Below, piece by piece: positions 31,982-39,582 of a DNA stretch of 49,140 bases. The notes below the pieces were generated by a model. It was not told the DNA's origin and ran no database searches. It saw nothing but the letters and a program-made list of their open reading frames with translations. The stretch is from Gemmatimonadota bacterium. GTDB taxonomy: Bacteria; Gemmatimonadota; Gemmatimonadetes; Gemmatimonadales; Gemmatimonadaceae. The translations under genes were made by a program, and so were the position numbers. The first letter of the stretch is position 1, and the number at the start of each line of letters is the position of its first letter. The stretch lies in NCBI GenBank assembly GCA_003223425.1, contig QHVA01000069.1:1-49140 (forward strand). Direction: 5' to 3'.

Positions 31982-34084
31982 TTACTTGTGCCAGACGACG
32001 AGGTCGTCTACGTCGATGGTGAAGTCACAGCCCGCAAACCAGGTGACGAGGGTGCCCGGAAACTGAATCAAAGAAATGCCGACGGCGCTGTGATCGTAGC
32101 CGTACGCGCTGTTGTCCAGAACCAGGACACCGTCTACCCAGATCTGTTCGTACCCGCCATTGCCGGTGACTATGTGGAGCGTGTATTCGTGCCATGCTCC
32201 GTCATTCGTGGTGCTGAAGCGAAGGCTCTTGTTGATGTTCGACAAGAACGGGTTGGGCATCTGCGTGCTCGAGTTGTCGTGCGTAGTGAACTCGTTGCCC
32301 GCGTTGGGCAGAGCCGTGGCCGGTCCGCCGTCGAGGTTCCCCACTCCCATGGTATAGCGGGGAGCAGGATCGGGCCGCCAGGCCATGAACCACTTCATGC
32401 CCGAGTCGCCTCGTCCGCCGCAAGTTGGATCTGCGCCAACCGACAGACGATAGAAGAATCGGAAGTAAGTATCCGTTGATTGCGGGATTATCATCTCCAA
32501 CAGATTGTCGTACGAGCTGCTGGAGTAGGTGAAGCGCACCGCGGAGCCACTGCGGCCGGGTACAAGTTGTATATCACCGCGATTGGCATATTGCCCGAGA
32601 ATCTCGGCGATTGTCGAATTGTTGAAAGAGTTCTGCACGAGTGTAACATCTCCCGGAGCTGGTTCCGGAGCCGTGATGACAGGTGGGGGCGATACGGTAA
32701 CGCTGGCTGTGCCGCTGATGGTCTCACTCGTTGCAGTAATGGTTGTCGTTCCAGCTGCGACGCCAGTGACTAGGCCTGCGCCTGAGACGGTCGCGAGAGC
32801 TGAGTTGCCGGTCCTCCATGAAACGACACGGCCGGTCAGGACGTTGCCGCTTGCGTCTCGCGTTACTGCGGAGAGCTGCGCCGTCGCGCCGACGATGACG
32901 CTCGATGTGGCGGGCGAGACCGTAACCGATGCTACCGGAACGGGAGCCGGCGCGGTAACAGTGATGGACGCGGTGCCGCTGCGCCCTTCACTCGTGGCGG
33001 TGATCGTGGCAGTACCTGCCGCAACACCTGTCACCAGTCCCGAACCTGAAACTGTCGCGATTCCTGTACTCCCGCTCGACCAGGATACTGTTCGGCCGGT
33101 CAAAACGTTGCCGTTCACGTCCCGCGTTACGGCGGAGAGCTGCACCGTCGCGCCCGCCTGTATGCTTGATGTGGAGGGTGTGACTGCAACCGACGCCACG
33201 GGGACCGGAGCAGGCGCGTTAACCGTCACAGATGCGATGCCGGTACGTCCCTCACTCGAGGCCGTGATTGCAGCAGTACCCGCTGCCACGCCGGTGACCA
33301 GTCCGGAGCTTGAAACCGCTGCGATGCTTGCGTTCGCGCTCGACCAGGTCACCACGCGGCCGCTCAACACGTTGCCGTTCGCGTCTCGCGTCACGGCGGT
33401 GAGCTGCGCGCTCGCTCCTATCAATATGCTGGAGCCAGACGGCGAAACAGAGACTGTTGCGACCGGGATTGGAGCAGGCGTGGTTACTGCCAGCGAAGCG
33501 GAGCCACTCTGGCCTTCACTCGTGGCGCTGATGATGGAGGACCCGGCGGCGACTGCCGAGACATCGCCGTTTGCGGAGACGCTGGCGACGCTTGGATTGG
33601 AGGTCTGCCAGGTCACGACCCGCCCCGAAAGCGAATTGCCAGTTGGATCCAGAAGGGTCGCCGTGGCGCGCCCGGTTTGTCCCACAACCAGCGATGACGG
33701 GTTGAGCGCGACTAATACCGTTGCAACGGGTATTGGTGGCGGAGTAAGGACTGTCAGCGAAGCCTGACCGGTGACACCCTCGCTCGAGGCGATGATGAGG
33801 GCCGCCCCTGGAGCAACCGCGGCGACCATGCCGGAATCATTGACACTCGCACTCTGTGGATTCGAGCTTTGCCAATTGATGGCGCGGCTCAGCGGAGAGC
33901 CGTTCGCATCACGCGCGACGGCAACCCCGTGCTCGGTCTGACCGGGCATGATGGCAGGCGATGGCAACGTAACTGACACCGATGCGACTGGTGTCGTGTC
34001 CGTATACGTTGGCGACGTGTCGTATGACGAACATGCAGTGACGCTCAAACCGAGACTTGCCACTGCCAACATGACGGTACGCAT
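31982..34084 (-). CDS. Lipoprotein with five Big_2 Ig-like domains and shared C-terminal domain (long-stalk paralog)
   Basis: This 700-residue predicted surface lipoprotein has the signal MRTVMLAVASLGLSVTAC, lipid Cys18. Five Big_2 repeats (about 30-456), each beginning PVAxVxV and ending with SxSGxASxxV-like strands, form a stalk. The C-terminal domain (about 470-700) contains GMKWFMAWRPDP, HDNSSTQMPNPFLSNIN and WHEYTLHIVTGNGGYEQIW, and ends GCDFTIDVDDLVVWHK. This looks like a beta-sandwich, possibly sugar-binding, and is shared with the next two lipoproteins. The ATG at 34084 has GGGAGGG upstream; the frame extends to 34243 through the riboswitch and is not coding there. A GEMM-I riboswitch precedes it. 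Confidence 0.87.
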   Translation of the reverse strand: MRTVMLAVASLGLSVTACSSYDTSPTYTDTTPVASVSVTLPSPAIMPGQTEHGVAVARDANGSPLSRAINWQSSNPQSASVNDSGMVAAVAPGAALIIASSEGVTGQASLTVLTPPPIPVATVLVALNPSSLVVGQTGRATATLLDPTGNSLSGRVVTWQTSNPSVASVSANGDVSAVAAGSSIISATSEGQSGSASLAVTTPAPIPVATVSVSPSGSSILIGASAQLTAVTRDANGNVLSGRVVTWSSANASIAAVSSSGLVTGVAAGTAAITASSEGRTGIASVTVNAPAPVPVASVAVTPSTSSIQAGATVQLSAVTRDVNGNVLTGRTVSWSSGSTGIATVSGSGLVTGVAAGTATITATSEGRSGTASITVTAPAPVPVASVTVSPATSSVIVGATAQLSAVTRDASGNVLTGRVVSWRTGNSALATVSGAGLVTGVAAGTTTITATSETISGTASVTVSPPPVITAPEPAPGDVTLVQNSFNNSTIAEILGQYANRGDIQLVPGRSGSAVRFTYSSSSYDNLLEMIIPQSTDTYFRFFYRLSVGADPTCGGRGDSGMKWFMAWRPDPAPRYTMGVGNLDGGPATALPNAGNEFTTHDNSSTQMPNPFLSNINKSLRFSTTNDGAWHEYTLHIVTGNGGYEQIWVDGVLVLDNSAYGYDHSAVGISLIQFPGTLVTWFAGCDFTIDVDDLVVWHK

Positions 34085-34110
34085 AGGAATGCGCCCTCCC
34101 GTGGAGTGTG

Positions 34111-34126
34111 AGTCGGCGGCTCGACT
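34111..34126 (-). promoter_or_regulatory. Post-aptamer hairpin (copy 2)
   Basis: AGTCG and CGACT pair around a six-base loop directly after the second lipoprotein riboswitch. As in copy 1, the aptamer-side arm also carries the GTCG that can close the aptamer's outer stem. Conservation of this overlap in both leaders suggests a switching structure. Confidence 0.5.
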
Positions 34127-34202
34127 GGCATGGCGCGCTCTCGCGCACGGTAGCCTCGTGGCTTTGCGTCGCCGGCTTTCGCCGGGTTTGCCTTTGTCGC
34201 AC
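34120..34202 (-). promoter_or_regulatory. GEMM-I (cyclic di-GMP type) riboswitch upstream of the five-Ig lipoprotein
   Basis: On the minus strand the leader reads GTGCGACAAAGGCAAACC, a CCGGC-GAAA-GCCGG hairpin, GACGCAAAGC, CACGAGGCTAC and a GCGC-GAGA-GCGC hairpin. It is nearly the same as the aptamer at 9582-9664. The outer stem pairs CGAC with GTCG. The ribosome site GGGAGGG follows about 25 bases later. No terminator is visible, so translational control is the simplest reading. The guanine before GCAAACC fits cyclic di-GMP. Confidence 0.9.
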
Positions 34203-34284
34203 ACCTCTATGGAGGCTTGCGATCCTGCCGTTCCGAGTTGCAAGCACTCACCTTATTCGGCGAGGCTCTTTTGCCTTACACATG

Positions 34285-34312
34285 GGCGACGATTGTTCAG
34301 ATGAACTGTCAC
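34285..34312 (-). promoter_or_regulatory. Conserved 28-base upstream element (copy 2)
   Basis: This is the second copy of the element at 9471-9498 (25 of 28 bases identical), upstream of the second lipoprotein riboswitch. The identical 15-base block GAACGGCAGGATCGC lies at 34219-34233 on the same strand, between this element and the aptamer. Its function is unknown; position suggests promoter or activator binding. Confidence 0.55.
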
Positions 34313-34479
34313 GCTACCGGAGGTTGTCCCACTATGGCGCGCAGCTGCAGCCCATTTCGGCATCCTGCCGGTTGGCCCGTCTTTTTCGCGAGGAGTATGC
34401 CATCCGGCCCCGATACAGATGTACGTCGTCAGGCAAATATTTTCGTCCTTGACTGTCTCGGGCATTGGGTGGCAGAGAC

Positions 34480-34517
34480 AAAAAAAGAAACGCTCCGAGC
34501 AACCGACTCGGAGCGTT
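34480..34517 (-). terminator. Intrinsic terminator after the two-Ig lipoprotein gene
   Basis: Read on the minus strand, AACGCTCCGAG pairs perfectly with CTCGGAGCGTT (11 pairs, seven-base loop) and is followed by TTTCTTTTTTT. This is a classic Rho-independent terminator, 25 bases after the stop at 34542. T-rich bases on the other side (ATTTTTTC at 34523-34530) could let it work in both directions. Confidence 0.92.
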
Positions 34518-34541
34518 CCAAGATTTTTTCAAGCGGATGAC

Positions 34542-35933
34542 TCAGTGATGCCAGATCACGAAGTCATCGACGTCGATCGTGAAGTCGCAGCCGCCGAACC
34601 ACGTGACTACCGTGCCTGGAAACTGCACTAGTGAAATCCCGGTGGCGCTGTGATCGTAGTGGTAGGCACTGTCGTCCAGCAACAGAACTCCATCCACCCA
34701 GATTTGTTCGTAGCCGCCATTTCCGGTCACGATGTGCAGCGTGTACTCGTGCCACCTTCCGTCGTTCGTGGTGCTGAAGCGAATGGCGTTGTTGATGTTG
34801 GAGAGAAATGGGTTCGGCATCTGGGTGCTCGAGTTGTCGTGAGACGTGAACTCGTTCCCCAGATTCGGTTGCGCCGACACCGGCCCGCCGTCGAGATCAC
34901 CCACTCCCATCGTGTAGCGGGGTTGGGGATCGGGCCGCCACGCCATGAACCACTTCATGCCTGATCCGCCGCGATCGCCGCAGGTGGGATCTGCGCCAAG
35001 GGAGAGACGATACCAGTAGCGGAAGTAAATATCGGTCGTTTCTGCAAAGCCTCTCTCGATCAGGTTGTCGTACGAGCTGGCGGAGTAAGCGAAGCGAACT
35101 GCCTGACCGCTTCGACCGGGAATCATCTGCATCACTCCGCGTTTCGCGTACTGGGAGAGCGGGCTTGCGCCGTCGAAGTTGTCCTGCCACAAAATCGCGT
35201 CGCCAGACCCCGGCTCTGGTGAACCAGTGGGCGGCGGTGTCGCCGTCACAGCTGTGACAGTGGCAGTTCCACTGACGCCCTCGCTGGTGGCACTTATCGT
35301 AGTAGTTCCTGCAGCGATCGCCGTAACCGTTCCGGTGCCGTCGACGGTCGCGATTCCCGGATTGGCCGACGCCCAGGTGATCGCCCGACCTGTGAGCACC
35401 GCGCCGCTCGCGTCGCGCAGGGTAGCGGTAAGAACAGCGATCTGACCGATTGTGAGAGTAGCCGTCGACGGTGTAATTGTCACTGAAGCCACCGGCGGCG
35501 GTGAGCCCGTGCCACCCGGTCCGGCGACGACGGTTACCGTCGCGCTACCGCTTCTGTTACCTCGCGAAGCAGTGATTACCGCACTCCCAACCCGTACGCC
35601 TGTAACAACGCCAGAATCCGAGACTGTCGCAATCGACGGGTCGCTCGAGGTCCATGTGACTTGTCGATTCACGACCCGACCGTACGCGTCCAGCAGCGTC
35701 GCGGTTGCTTGAGTGTTTTGACCGACCTCCACCACTGTGTCCGCGAGCGTTACAGTCACGGACGCCACAGCCGACCGAGCCTCCGAAGCTGAAAGGCCCG
35801 AGTTGACGCCATTACCCTCAGGTGGGCCGGTTACGCTGTCGGAGCACGAAAGGATGTTGAATATTGCGGCGCCGATTACGGCCCCGCGAAGGGCGGCGCT
35901 CACCGTTGCGCCGCTCGTGAGAGCGTGTCTCAT
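34542..35933 (-). CDS. Lipoprotein with two Big_2 Ig-like domains and shared C-terminal domain (mid-stalk paralog)
   Basis: This 463-residue lipoprotein begins with a signal ending in IFNILSC. Two Big_2 repeats (about 55-135 and 145-225) lead to the same C-terminal domain as its neighbours (about 240-463). That domain holds GMKWFMAWRPDP, HDNSSTQMPNPFLSNIN and WHEYTLHIVTGNGGYEQIW, and ends DVDDFVIWHH. Unlike the five-Ig paralog it has no GEMM core upstream, only a CGCCGT/ACGGCG hairpin at 35999-36016. It ends at a textbook terminator and is divergent from the third paralog. It is probably a surface polysaccharide-binding or matrix protein. Confidence 0.87.
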   Translation of the reverse strand: MRHALTSGATVSAALRGAVIGAAIFNILSCSDSVTGPPEGNGVNSGLSASEARSAVASVTVTLADTVVEVGQNTQATATLLDAYGRVVNRQVTWTSSDPSIATVSDSGVVTGVRVGSAVITASRGNRSGSATVTVVAGPGGTGSPPPVASVTITPSTATLTIGQIAVLTATLRDASGAVLTGRAITWASANPGIATVDGTGTVTAIAAGTTTISATSEGVSGTATVTAVTATPPPTGSPEPGSGDAILWQDNFDGASPLSQYAKRGVMQMIPGRSGQAVRFAYSASSYDNLIERGFAETTDIYFRYWYRLSLGADPTCGDRGGSGMKWFMAWRPDPQPRYTMGVGDLDGGPVSAQPNLGNEFTSHDNSSTQMPNPFLSNINNAIRFSTTNDGRWHEYTLHIVTGNGGYEQIWVDGVLLLDDSAYHYDHSATGISLVQFPGTVVTWFGGCDFTIDVDDFVIWHH

Positions 35934-36367
35934 GGTTAGACCTACGCACTGCGCGACACGCTTCAGTCGAAGCCGCGATCGAACCCACGACTTTTCAACG
36001 CCGTTTTTTGACGGCGCGCAAGATCTATAACGTCAGACGAGGCGACCGCCTCGTCATTAGGTACAGCGTTGGTTCCTGAAGCATCCGCGCTTGGTAAATC
36101 GCGCGCACTTTTGGTGTGAGGCGAATTGCGTGCTACTGTGCCCGTTTGCAGCCGATATTCCGCTCGAGCTTTTGCTTGAACATTGCCGATGTCAGTGAGG
36201 GCGCCCAGCGTGCCGCGCCTTAGGGCGCGCTGCTGGAACATCCTTTGCCTATAACTGTAGGGTTCCCCGCAATGACGTCGAGTGCGGTGACTGTCCTCGA
36301 GAGGTCCACCGATATGCCGCACGGCGGCAGGTCTGGTTATTCGTCGATTGACGGTCGGAGGAAGCTT
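35934..36367. other. Divergent intergenic region with two hairpins
   Basis: This 434-base region separates the two-Ig and zero-Ig lipoprotein genes and must contain both promoters. It holds a CGCCGT-TTTTTG-ACGGCG hairpin (35999-36016) and a longer one (36205-36235). I found no GEMM core, no tRNA and no convincing small gene; the open frame upstream of 36368 lacks a start with a ribosome site. Confidence 0.5.
36205..36235. repeat. Two-part hairpin in the leader of the zero-Ig lipoprotein gene
   Basis: CGCGCC-TTAG-GGCGCG forms the tip, and CCAGC with GCTGG forms a lower stem, separated by a small internal loop. It lies about 130 bases before the start codon. It does not contain the GEMM core bases. 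It may be a structured leader or an operator. Confidence 0.4.
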
Positions 36368-37159
36368 ATGTCGGGTTGGTTCACTAGAGTGCCGCGGAGC
36401 GCGGCCGTACTCTCATCTCTCGCTCTGGCGTGCTCAGGCGCGTCCCCCACACTGACCGGAAATAATTTGGAGCGAAGTGCTCCCGAACCTACTGGCAGCG
36501 ACGTAATTCTTTGGCAGGACGACTTCGATGGGGCAGCTCCTCTGTCCCGATATGCCACTCGCGGCAGCATCCAACCTATCAACGGCCGCTCTGGTCAGGC
36601 ACTGCGTTTCGCTTACTCCAGCAGCTCCGATGACAATCTATTGGAGAAGACGTTCCCGATTACAACCGACATTTATTTCCGCTTCTGGTATCGTCTCTCC
36701 CCGGGCGCGGATCCGACCTGCAACGGGCGCGGTGATTCGGGCATGAAATGGTTCATGGCATGGCGCCCGGATCCGGGCCCCCGCTACACCATGGGAGTTG
36801 GCCACCTCGATGGTGGACCAGTCTCAGCACGGCCCAATCTGGGCAACGAGTTCACGACTCACGATAACTCGAGCACCCAGATGCCAAATCCATTTCTCTC
36901 GAACATCAACAAGACCCTTCGCTTCAGCACTACGAACGACGGAAGGTGGCACGAGTACACACTCCACATCGTGACCGGGAACGGCGGCTACGAACAAATC
37001 TGGATAGACAGCGTGCTCGTTCTAGACAACAGCTCCTATCACTACGATCACAGCGCCACCGGCATTGCTCTCGTTCAATTCCCGGGGACGGTGGTCAACT
37101 GGTTCAGCGGCTGCGACTTCACGATCGACGTCGACGACTTCGTGATCTGGCACAAGTAG
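36368..37159 (+). CDS. Lipoprotein with the shared C-terminal domain and no Ig stalk (short paralog)
   Basis: This 263-residue lipoprotein starts MSGWFTRVPRSAAVLSSLAL and has a lipobox ending at AC (Cys22). After a short linker it has only the domain shared with the two minus-strand neighbours (about 42-263). That domain contains GMKWFMAWRPDP, HDNSSTQMPNPFLSNIN and WHEYTLHIVTGNGGYEQIW, and ends DVDDFVIWHK. The ATG at 36368 has GGAGG seven bases upstream; upstream frame to 36245 is unsupported. The protein identity with its neighbours is very high, pointing to recent duplication or gene conversion. CapA-like and glycosyltransferase genes follow on the same strand. Confidence 0.87.
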   Translation: MSGWFTRVPRSAAVLSSLALACSGASPTLTGNNLERSAPEPTGSDVILWQDDFDGAAPLSRYATRGSIQPINGRSGQALRFAYSSSSDDNLLEKTFPITTDIYFRFWYRLSPGADPTCNGRGDSGMKWFMAWRPDPGPRYTMGVGHLDGGPVSARPNLGNEFTTHDNSSTQMPNPFLSNINKTLRFSTTNDGRWHEYTLHIVTGNGGYEQIWIDSVLVLDNSSYHYDHSATGIALVQFPGTVVNWFSGCDFTIDVDDFVIWHK

Positions 37160-37243
37160 CAACTGCGGGCTTCAGCGCGGCCGCTCTTCGCTGGTCCTTC
37201 TCTGAGCCGGAGACGGAACACCCGCACTTCCACCCCACAATGC

Positions 37244-38332
37244 ATGCGCAGTAACGACGGCAGCGTCGAACACACGTTGGTCGCGGTGGGTGATATTATG
37301 CTCGGTGATTCGGCCATCTGTGTTGGGTTTGGCTTCCACAGCCACTACACCAAGGATGCGAGTCAGGCATTTGCCGATGTTGCGCCGCTACTCCAAAGCG
37401 GCGAGATCGTTCTTGGCAATCTGGAATGCCTTCTCGTAAATACGGGCAGCGGATCCACTCGCTACAGGCGTGATCAAATGCGCGGGGACCCGCAATACGC
37501 CAGTACATTGCGTTCGGCTGGATTTACCGCTTTGAGCGTCGCGAACAATCACGCCATGCAGCACGGTAGAAACGCGTTCGAGGGCACCGTGGAAACCCTG
37601 CGCAAAGCTGGCATCGTCTGCGTCGGATTGCGCGGCGACGATGGGTGGTGCGCGGAGCCAATAACAGTCACGACTCGAGCCGGGTTGCGTGTCGGACTAC
37701 TTGGCTATAGCTGGCGGCCTCGCCAGTACGATACGAGCGAAGCCCCATATGCGGAGGGCGACGTCGATGCAGCGGTCAGCGACGTCCGACGGCTCCGACG
37801 CACGACGGATACGGTGGTCGTGTCGTTACATTGGGGAGAGGACTTCGTTCAGCTTCCGTCGGTTAGCGAAGTAAACACTGCGCATCGAATCATTGACGCT
37901 GGAGCAACCGTCATCGTTGGTCACCATCCGCATGTTGTGCGTCCGGTGGAGCGGTATGCGCGGGGGTTGATCTGCTATAGCCTTGGGAACTTCGTAACTG
38001 ACATGCTCTGGCAGCCCGAGCTCCGCCGGGGCGGAGTTCTCGAGTGTCGACTCGGGCGCGGAGAAGTCAGCGAAATCCGCGTATCGAGCGTTCGTGCGGA
38101 CGATTTGTACCGACCGCTCCGTGAGACGGCAGCGGTCGAAATACTCGACGTTCCGACCAGGGGAATCGCGGAAGCCGCGTATTCCGCCGAAGCCGCGCAC
38201 TCGGTGCGCCGTCAACGACGCTCGGCCTACGGCTTCACCGCGCGCAACACGCGCCGATATCCTCCATCTGTCCTATCGCAAATGCTACTCACGACGCTGC
38301 GCAACAAGATCTTTGCATTGTTTCGGAGATGA
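37244..38332 (+). CDS. CapA-family (poly-gamma-glutamate synthesis/metallophosphatase-like) protein
   Basis: This 362-residue protein has the metallophosphatase-like motifs of CapA: VAVGDIMLGD, LGNLECLLV, VANNHAMQHG, VVSLHWGED and VGHHPHVV. No signal peptide or membrane helix is evident, unlike many CapA proteins. CapA takes part in poly-gamma-glutamate production, but similar proteins occur in many polysaccharide loci with unknown targets; no CapB or CapC homolog is present here. The stop overlaps the following glycosyltransferase start by four bases (ATGA). Confidence 0.88.
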   Translation: MRSNDGSVEHTLVAVGDIMLGDSAICVGFGFHSHYTKDASQAFADVAPLLQSGEIVLGNLECLLVNTGSGSTRYRRDQMRGDPQYASTLRSAGFTALSVANNHAMQHGRNAFEGTVETLRKAGIVCVGLRGDDGWCAEPITVTTRAGLRVGLLGYSWRPRQYDTSEAPYAEGDVDAAVSDVRRLRRTTDTVVVSLHWGEDFVQLPSVSEVNTAHRIIDAGATVIVGHHPHVVRPVERYARGLICYSLGNFVTDMLWQPELRRGGVLECRLGRGEVSEIRVSSVRADDLYRPLRETAAVEILDVPTRGIAEAAYSAEAAHSVRRQRRSAYGFTARNTRRYPPSVLSQMLLTTLRNKIFALFRR

Positions 38333-39537
38333 TCGAAATAGATAGCGCGGAAGCGCAGGGCTCGAGCGTTCGGGGTGAGATCGCAATCCGGTCCGGTGGC
38401 GGCGACGATAATGGGCCGGTCCCTCCGTTGTCGATTCTGCATGTGCTCGCGCCAGCTCCTTTCGGAGGACTCGAGACGGTGGTACGTGCACTCGCCGCGG
38501 GACATGCCCGACGCGGCCACACTGTCCACGTCGCAACGGTAATCTCGCCCCGATCCGACAAGCACCCATTCGTTGCCGCATTGGAAGCGCACGGTGTGCG
38601 GGCGCTGGCGGTTGTGGTCAACCCGCGCGACTATCGCGGCGAGCGAGCCGCTGTGCGCGAGTTGTTCCAGCGGCTCCGTCCCGATGTAGTGCACACGCAC
38701 GGATTTCGAACCGACGTCGTCGTCGGTGGCGTAGCGCGGTCAGAGAGAATCCCTCTCGTCAGTACGTGTCATGGTTTCATCGAGGGCGGGTGGCGCAGCC
38801 GATTCTACCAGTGGCTGCAGCGACGGGCGCTGCGGAGGTTCGATGCAGTCGTCGCGGTTTCATCCTCCGTCGAAAAAAAACTGCGCGACGCTGGAATCGA
38901 TCGGACGAAGCTCCACCTTGTGCGCAATAGCTTCGCGCGGACAGACCAAGCCGTGTCGCGTGACGACGCCAGGCGAATTCTTGGTCTTCCGGCTGTCCCC
39001 GTTATCGGATGGGTGGGACGTCTGTCGGCCGAAAAGGGAGCCGACCTGGCTCTGGACGCGTTCTCGCGCGTGCGTACCGATGGAGTCTACCTCGCGATGG
39101 TCGGCGAAGGACGCGATGCTTCGCGATTGCGTGACCGGGCAGCCGGCTTGGGTATCGACGAGCGGGTGGTGTGGACCGGGGCGGTCCCCGAGGTGGGTCG
39201 GCTGCTCTCGGCGTTCGATGTGTTTTTTTTGAGCTCACGCAGCGAGGGAACGCCCATGGCCTTGCTCGAAGCAATGGCGGCCAAAGTCCCAATCGTGGCA
39301 ACTCGGGTTGGGGGAGTCCCAGATGTCGTCGACGAAACGTTCGCCTGGCTGGTCGACAGCGAAGACGTAGCTGGAATGGCGCTCGCGCTCGACGAGGTCT
39401 TCGCCCAACCTGAACGCGCACGAGCCTCGGCGGAAGCCGCCCGAATACGCCTGGCGGAGAGATTTGGTCCCGATCAGTGGCTCTCGACGTATGAAGATCT
39501 TTATCGGGCGGTCACCCGCGACAAAATCCTTTCGTAA
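38329..39537 (+). CDS. Glycosyltransferase, GT4-like
   Basis: This 402-residue GT-B enzyme has an N-terminal donor-independent half (ILHVLAPAPFGGLETVVRAL). Its C-terminal half has VIGWVGRLSAEKGADLALDAF, then FFLSSRSEGTPMALLEAMAAKVPIVAT read in segments, with the EGTPMALLE motif typical of GT4. The first about 33 residues are polar and extra to the fold. It overlaps CapA by four bases, and the O-antigen ligase gene follows 45 bases later. The transferred sugar is not identifiable. Confidence 0.9.
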   Translation: MIEIDSAEAQGSSVRGEIAIRSGGGDDNGPVPPLSILHVLAPAPFGGLETVVRALAAGHARRGHTVHVATVISPRSDKHPFVAALEAHGVRALAVVVNPRDYRGERAAVRELFQRLRPDVVHTHGFRTDVVVGGVARSERIPLVSTCHGFIEGGWRSRFYQWLQRRALRRFDAVVAVSSSVEKKLRDAGIDRTKLHLVRNSFARTDQAVSRDDARRILGLPAVPVIGWVGRLSAEKGADLALDAFSRVRTDGVYLAMVGEGRDASRLRDRAAGLGIDERVVWTGAVPEVGRLLSAFDVFFLSSRSEGTPMALLEAMAAKVPIVATRVGGVPDVVDETFAWLVDSEDVAGMALALDEVFAQPERARASAEAARIRLAERFGPDQWLSTYEDLYRAVTRDKILS

Positions 39538-39582
39538 CTCACTGCAGGGCTGTATGTTGGACGCCCCACCGCTAAGACTCCA

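Noticed and set aside
34085-34243. Upstream extension of the five-Ig lipoprotein frame
   Set aside because: Same reason: it translates the riboswitch, and the signal peptide begins at the ATG at 34084.
36205-36367. Fourth GEMM riboswitch before the zero-Ig lipoprotein
   Set aside because: The hairpin is present but neither GGCAAACC nor GACGCAAAGC occurs on either strand.
37244-38332. Poly-gamma-glutamate capsule operon
   Set aside because: Only a CapA-like gene is present. CapB and CapC homologs are missing and the neighbours are sugar-polymer genes.
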